This document shows, in pieces, positions 57,679 through 64,000 of a stretch of DNA of 64,000 nt (its first letter is position 1; the number at the start of each line of letters is the position of its first letter). A model generated the notes under the pieces. The model was not told the origin of the DNA. It saw only the letters and a program-made list of their open reading frames with translations, and made no database searches. The stretch spans positions 496,001-560,000 of the forward strand of contig CM041196.1 of assembly GCA_023078555.1 (NCBI GenBank), read 5' to 3'. The position numbers were made by a program, and so were the translations under genes. The DNA is from Ulva prolifera (Eukaryota > Chlorophyta > Ulvophyceae > Ulvales > Ulvaceae).

Positions 57679-58984
57679 CCTGCCTGTCGCCCCTTCCACA
57701 TAGCCCTGAACGGGCCGATGCGAATTGCTCAGCAGTCATATGTATCAGAGCGTTCTATGTGGTATCGACGTCGGCATGTATGTATGTATGCATGTGACAG
57801 TGACCGGCTGGCGCCGGACGGTGGGCCAGGCAGGGAGAAGTGTGGCATTGTGTGTACGGTGTCGTGCTGCCTTGGTGCAGACATGGACTTTTAGACTCTG
57901 GAGCGCCTGCCTGATTTAGTCGTGAACGTGTGACCGCAGTTGCAAGTACCCATGAGGGTGTGACAGACCGTGCATCTGGTACACTGAAACGGACAAGACT
58001 GCTGTATTGTGTAACAAGTGCTTGTTTGCTCAACAAGGGGGCCTGTTTGTTTTGCTTAGCAGAGGTGTCTGGTGTATGAAGGTCTGTGTACATCCACGAC
58101 CAGATCATGAATGTCATCCACAGGAACAACTCATCTTCATTGGAGAGTTTGAAGCGTTTGAACGTTTCTGTCAACGTCGGACAGATGCCGAACACATGTT
58201 GTTCCTGTTGTATGCCTATGGGCGGCAGATCGGTCTCTGCTGACATGTACGAGTGGAACAATGCCGCAGAGAGGGACCAGTGATGCGATTCACTCTGCGC
58301 TATGTAGACCCGCCTTAGGTGGGGCTTCCAGCCATAGTCGGTTGTAGCAGTGAGTGATGCTCTGGAGCTCTGTCCAGCATTTAGCTAGGGCACAGCGGTA
58401 CTGTCGATAGGATTTGATCAGTGGTAAATAACATCTATATCATACTCGTATTGCAAAATATCTTCAACCAGCGTGTGTCATTGCGTGCATCTCAGACACG
58501 GCCCGCGCTCGTCTAGCGTGGCCTCCAGTGAGGCCAGTAATTCATCAGACTTTGTTACAGCGTCACGTGCTCAGTGCTGCTGTTGGGTACTTGGAGGAAA
58601 ATGGTGTCAAAAGACACCAGGGTGCATGAGCTCAGCTTCAGCGCCGCTTGCAGCAGTCCGTGAACTCGTATCCTCACGTCCTTTTGACCATTTTGAACCG
58701 GCACTGTTTTTATGTCTCTGAGTGCCTACCGATCCATCTCTTGAGCAGCAAGGCGCCCAGCACACAGCAGCTTTGCAAGGGCTCGAGACAACTGAGTTTT
58801 GCACCTGCTGACGAGGCTGAATCGATGCATAGATGTCATCTGCACACACAGATGCTGGGGTAATGTAACCGCCGGAGAAATGTGGAGTTCTAGAGCAATT
58901 CATAGGCAAGCAATTGTACCAGCTCATCACATCATGCTCTGTGCAGCAAGGTCTCGTCAAGATCAATGCAGCTCCCCAGAAGAA
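57679..58984. other. Gene-free stretch downstream of the S4-domain gene
   Basis: A GTATGTAT run sits near 57776-57792. Otherwise I see only short overlapping frames without domain similarity, and no RNA gene. Confidence 0.4.
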
Positions 58985-60415
58985 CTAGCTATGCCAAAGG
59001 ATTGGCTCTGGTGAGCATACCATTTTGTCGTGGACATCAGGAGCAGACGGCACCATCACAGGTGCCATGCCTTTGATGGGGTCTTGCAGCAACTCACTCT
59101 TGATCGAGTCTTTGCAGGATCCTCCGACAGTGACTTGGCTAGCAGCTGATGTTCGAGGCCCTAGCAGTTCACCAGCGAAGGATGCTATGCGAGCGCTGTG
59201 AGGTTCCATTTGAGAGGCCTGGGAAGGCCCAGCATACATCACGCACGGCAGCTCGTTTGGCGGTAGTGGCCCCTGACAGAAGTGCTCATCCGGCTGTTCC
59301 GCATCGCAGTCAAACATGAACATCCTCCCATCTGATATTCGCTGCACGTCCGGGTCCCTGTGATAGTCGTCGTTGGTCCAACCACCCGACGAGACTGTCG
59401 ATCGAGTCCTCCGCTGCTTCTCTTGCTGCAGCCTTCCCCTTGTGCGGGCGTATGACTCATGATCGCCCGATTCTCTTTGAAGCGCTCGAAACGTATGAGG
59501 TGGTTGGAAATCAGTGTCCCCGACGTAACCATCCTCCTCGTACTCGATGGGATCGACGCCTCGTGTCTTCAGCAGGTGCGTGCTCACCTGGAGCTCCCGC
59601 CAGATGAGCTGATGAGGCTCCACGTCCTACATGATAAACACAAACCTGGTGTTTCTATTTCAGAGGACTTCGCACAGTGCGTGCAACATGAATGTCGCAA
59701 TTATCGTCGAGCTCCCAAGGCAGAGCTAGCAGCACGACGCGCCGACCAGCAGACATATTCAAACATCAATCCTCCCTGAATAGCACGGTCACGGCTAGCT
59801 GTGACTCAGAGCAGCAGCACACAATAGCTGGAATGCGAAGCGGAGCCATGGCCTGCGGACACACTCGCTCAAGCCACGCTGTGCAATGATAATGCCATGC
59901 CAGTCGACCCCACGTCTCATAAAACAGGATCAAGTAGAGGTAGTCCCATTTAGCAGCCACATCAGAGCGAGATATCTCCTTCCCGCATATTGCAGTGCGA
60001 GATCAATCAGCGCTGAGACCACCGCAGTACCAACCGCCAGAGCTGTCGAAGATGTCACAATCGAGTCTACTGCAAGCCACCAAACACACGAGCTACGCAG
60101 AGTATCTACCAGGTTGCATGTTGACGGGCGGCAGATGGTATGTGTCATGCTGCTGTGCCGTCGATATTGCTTCAGGCCCTTGAGGGCGCGCACCTTCTGA
60201 TGGAACAGCGCAAGCTGCGAAATGATACCCACGGCCTCGCCCATCGGGAGGTCATCAGCTGCAGTACAGTCCATCTCGGGTAAGTGGAGCAAAGAGGCAT
60301 GCATCTCTCGCCGCTTCTTTTCGAATCTGTTCGTGTGCATCATTTCAGGAAGAAAGCTTGAACGAACGCCGTGGTGATGATGTCTATACAACGGAAAGCT
60401 TGGGCTAGATGGCCG
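58985..60415 (-). CDS. Candidate multi-exon gene, function unknown
   Basis: Two minus-strand blocks look protein-like. Block 1 (60415-60194) is phase 0 at both ends, between a CTGCAG acceptor and an AAG|GTGCGC donor, and contains RFEKKRREMHASLLHLPEMD and EAVGIISQLALFHQK. Block 2 starts after an acceptor at 59626 (DVEPHQLIWRELQ) and stays open to a stop at 58985, giving a polar, acidic tail with VDPIEYEEDGYVGDTDFQPP. Joining them in phase 0 gives a continuous frame. A GTGAGC donor after ELQ at 59587 might end block 2 early. No known family is recognised and the N-terminus is not located. Low confidence that the boundaries are right. Confidence 0.3.
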
Positions 60416-63400
60416 CTGCAGGGTGAGTGTGCACAAACCTATGCAATGTTTCGACCGATGCCGGACCGCTCCGCACGTGCAAATCTTTTCATGAACCTTC
60501 ACGCCCACGCTAACGTCGCCATTGCAACATTGTACGACACCGCGATGCATCGGGCACGAGCATGTGGGCGCGGCAGGAGCTGTACAATGCAGATGACGTG
60601 GCACGCGGCGGGCAAAGACACGATAGGTGGCTAGGGTGTACACGCGACTACACGACGCATGCATATGATGATCTCGGCCAAGATCGAGGTGTGTATGCAT
60701 CCTGTACACATCCTGCAGCAAGCAATTTCGTGCAGCACGTTCAGCCCTGTCCCCCGCAAGGAGAGAATGGAGCTCCATGTGGCCTTCTCACGTTTCTCGA
60801 GCGGAATGTTATTAGTACTCCAGAGGTCCCACTAGGCCTGAAGTTGACACGGCATTCTTGCGCGTCAACATAATTCCACAGCCCATCACGTACGTAGTAG
60901 TATAGTATGCATAATGGGCCGGGTCAAGGGCACGATCGAACGTCAATTGCGAGGGCTCCAAGCCCCCAGTCCTCCAGGCTCAGAGCGTGAATACCCGTCT
61001 AGATCTATCTCGATCGCGAGATGGTCGTGCCTGGCAGGCATGCCAATCGCTGAGCTGACTCCGCCTTCCCATCTGCAGCCTGAGCAGGCTTGGGCTTCCA
61101 TATCGCGTGCAGCCTGCTGCTGCAATGCCTCACTTGGGTGCGATGCTCGTATGGCAATCTTCTGCCCTGTGGTGGCAGCTACATTTTGAGAACTTATGAT
61201 CATGCCTCGAGGGGATGCAGCACAGCGCTGTGCTGTGCTTGCAGGACGAGGGCGGGATAGCTCTTGAGGCTTCTATGCTCCCGGCCCCGTGCAGGCAGGT
61301 GTCGATCCACCCAGCTTGTGCCAGGCTTCACCTATTTCCACCACGGTACGCAGTCGGGCTCAGTCTTGCCTCCGGTGTTGGACTGTCGCATGAAGTATTG
61401 TCCCTATACTGCTGATGGCTCGGTGGCCCGCAGTGACAAGGCCAGTTGGCTTAAGCAAGTGCACACATGCACAAATGTCACAACCTGCTTCCTCGACTTA
61501 TTGCTATACATACATCAGGAGTATTCTGCAGCTCTGAACGCAGTGTACTGTGAATGCCAGTGGCAGGTACAGCTGCTGTGCCCCTGTCTGCGCATATGTA
61601 CCGAGACGTGTAAATTCAGTGCTGCTTGATTGCGTGCATGGTGATGCTGCCCGGAAATGGTATACGACACATGAGTTTGCGGTGCAGCAAATGATCTCTC
61701 CGCCCTCGAGGATCCCTACAGTAGCTCGCCAACCACGTTGTATGTACTGCACTATTGCTTAGCCAAGCTACATCACTTCACAGAGTAGTCACATGCATCT
61801 CAATCACAGGCTTCATCTGGACTGCCGCAGTCTTCATATGATAATGCCTCCAGAATAGAAGATCCACAAGCAGCATATGAATTGACCTGCCAGTGTCACA
61901 ATCTACAGCACCACGCTGTGGTTTGATACACCGGCCACAGGTGAGATAGCACTGAGGTTCACTGCAGTGCTGCCAATTGTGTTTGTGTTCAAATGTACGC
62001 TTGGCCTGTTGGCTGTTGTTCACGGGAGTCAGGCAGTGGCATGGCTATTGGATCCTCGATGCGCTCAGGGCCGCAATGTGCTAGCTGGGCCCACATGGAT
62101 AGTGCAGCTGAAGGCAGCTGGACTCACACACTTACGCTTACAAATTGGTCATGATGGAAGGACATGGCGATGTCCGCAATGCGTGGCGAGTCCAAATGAT
62201 GTCTCAGCATGGCCGTTCGCTTCGCCGTCGTGGTCAATCACGACGGCAACACATGCCACGAGATACAATGGAGCCTTGTGACTTTGTCACGATTGGACAG
62301 GGCACTGTACACTTACGACCGCTGCAATCTCGCCGATTGGCATGTTTGACCAACATCTGCACGGAAATGCTCCGAGGCGCATGATCTAACATGAGGTCCA
62401 CACTCAATGACATTTTGGCTACCAATGATGTGCGGGAATGCAGTTCGCCAGGTCCAGCAGCAGGTACTGCCCTGAACTCCGCAGCGTTGTCGTCACCTTG
62501 GATGCATGTTGACAAGGGTTTCGTAGCAGCGACACGATCGATTGGGATGCCGGCGGTGCACACATGTCGTATGATTCAAATGTTTGACTGGATAGGCGTA
62601 GATCAACTGGCTTGACAAGTATGGACCAGGGATTAGGCTGCCTGTCTGCCGGTGCCCCAAACACTTGCAGCGCTGCCATGGACAGTGAAGAATATCAGAT
62701 ATCCGACAGCATACCTGTCCACGTCGATACTCTGTTGTTGCGCACAGGCTTGTTGGTGCTCGAAACGCTGGCCGCGTGTGCGTCGGAACGAGTACGACCA
62801 CTGCACTGGTCATGCAGGCCACTGCAGGATGCGGTGTGCTGATGTAGACCGCAGTTTCATGGTGGCGACATGCAGATGCTGTCGGACCAGGTGCCACTTT
62901 TACACGTATGCTTCTACGCTCAACACATCTTGCAGCCATGGCACGCAGTGTTCATGCCACCCCCGGTCACGGACCTGAGCGTATGTGTCTACAGCGAATG
63001 GTTGTAATAACTTGAACTTTCCTTATTGAACAGTCCTGCTTGATTACGAACAGATCAGTTAGCCCCGACGACTGTGCACTGTGACATCTGAGCAGGCCTG
63101 ACTGCATCCGAGTCATTCCATTGCAACAGCTCGAGCTATCATCGTGATGTGGACTGTGCGCATTCCTTCATCTGGTTGCTAAGCAAGTTACCTGGCTGGA
63201 CCATGACCAGCTCCAGTGCACACAAGCGTGACAACACTGGCAGACTCACGTAGGCAACAGATGATCAGACGCTCTGAACGCAGACGCTATCCACCTGGAC
63301 GCTATCCACCTGGACTTGTATTACGATACATCACTGCTGTGATAGCAGTACTCTGTATGATGCAAAATGGACATCCACACTTACGCCTGGCAGAGGCTCC

Positions 63401-64000
63401 CCCCCAGATGCACACAATTCTGTGACAATCACCTGGATGTTTCGAGACAGTTTTGGCCTGCCTGTCAGCACAGAGATCTGCAAATCATACAGATGTCATC
63501 GATCCTGCCCGCTTGATCATCTTTGATGGAATTGTTCTATGTCATCACTCCCGTGGTCCCAACACTGCTATGTGCGGGGTATGAGCTGGTGTCGGGTATC
63601 TCACCGAGGCAGCCTGTACAGCCGACGGCAATGGCAGGCACTGCCCCAATTGGTTAACTGCCCATCGCACCCGCACACCGTCAACAGCAACACGCATGAT
63701 AATGCGCTTTCGTGCCAGCGACCATGGCCGTCACCCAGCCCATGCATCGTGCTCACCACTGCGAATCAAACAGCACCAGCAACAATGCCCTAGGGTCTGA
63801 ACTTCGGGTTCCTGGAGCAATGTAGCCCGCCCCTCGGCTCCTATTAGCCTCGATTGTGATGATGTACTACCAGGAGCGCTCGTATCTGGGTGGCCCCACC
63901 TGTAAGGATGCAGCAGCAGCAGCAGCCGTGGCGGGCATGGCCTCCATGCCACATTCTGCCGCAGTCATCCTCCTGTACATGAGATATGTATACACAGACA
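60416..64000. other. Gene-poor right end of the window
   Basis: No frame could be tied to a known protein. A 15-bp unit (GACGCTATCCACCTG) is repeated twice at 63283-63312. An 86-codon minus-strand frame at 61203-60943 and a plus-strand frame at 61967 with a hydrophobic start are the most protein-like but have no supporting evidence. Confidence 0.4.

Noticed and set aside
60943-61203. An 86-codon minus-strand frame
   Set aside because: It is complete from ATG to stop but short, without similarity, and overlaps an equally long frame on the other strand.
61967-62281. A 104-codon frame with a signal-peptide-like start
   Set aside because: A single hydrophobic start in a non-coding stretch is not enough; no splice structure or homology supports it.
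1-64000. CRISPR arrays, bacterial operons, rRNA genes
   Set aside because: None is present. The direct repeats found lack CRISPR-like regular spacing, and all well-supported genes are intron-bearing eukaryotic genes.

Overview
This is a window of eukaryotic nuclear DNA, most likely from a flagellated green alga or a close relative. The coding exons are GC-rich and interrupted by many spliceosomal introns, with donors mostly of the GTGCG or GTGAG type and acceptors mostly TGCAG, a pattern known from chlorophytes. Two genes point to a plastid: a ClpS-like protein and a photosystem II S4-domain protein, both with transit-like N-termini. A tandem pair of ARL13-like GTPases points to a cilium or flagellum. 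The species is inference; the gene structures come from translated frames, splice signals and matching intron phases.

Layout, left to right. 1-1.8 kb: a SINE-like insertion, then a two-exon ClpS-like gene (+). 2.9-5.1 kb: RRS1, a ribosome-assembly factor (+, 4 exons). 6.1-9.7 kb: a DUF5522 plus DPH6-like ATP-pyrophosphatase fusion (+, 2 exons, one 2.5-kb intron). 11.0-16.2 kb: a secreted animal-type haem peroxidase (-, 6 exons), with a decayed hAT-like transposon in its first intron. 19.6-24.1 kb: a kynurenine-3-monooxygenase-like flavoprotein (-, 6 exons). 26.1-37.2 kb: a complete 13-exon PA200/PSME4/Blm10 proteasome activator (+, about 2217 residues), the largest gene here. 38.6-42.1 kb: two ARL13-like genes in tandem (-) with the same exon plan. 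42.7-45.6 kb: an otubain-type deubiquitinase (+, 4 exons). 46.6-49.4 kb: a four-exon gene I do not recognise (-). 50.05 kb: an intron-containing tRNA-Gly(CCC). 51.7-53.5 kb: a beta-propeller-like gene (-) that may extend to 55.26 kb. 55.9-57.7 kb: the plastid photosystem II S4-domain (YlmH-like) gene (+, 4 exons). 57.7-64 kb: mostly empty, with one weak multi-exon candidate (-) at 59.0-60.4 kb.

The genes are ordinary single eukaryotic loci, not an operon. Two themes recur. Protein quality control is represented by PA200, otubain and a ClpS-like protein, and ribosome or translation function by RRS1, the DPH6-like protein, the S4 protein and tRNA-Gly. The non-coding space carries a short dispersed SINE-like family with target-site duplications, minisatellites, long poly-C tracts in introns, and a frequent TGCATGCA word that often abuts 3' splice sites. 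The most unusual items are the SINE-like family, the two diverged tandem ARL13-like genes, and the ClpS-like protein that has lost its substrate-binding residues.
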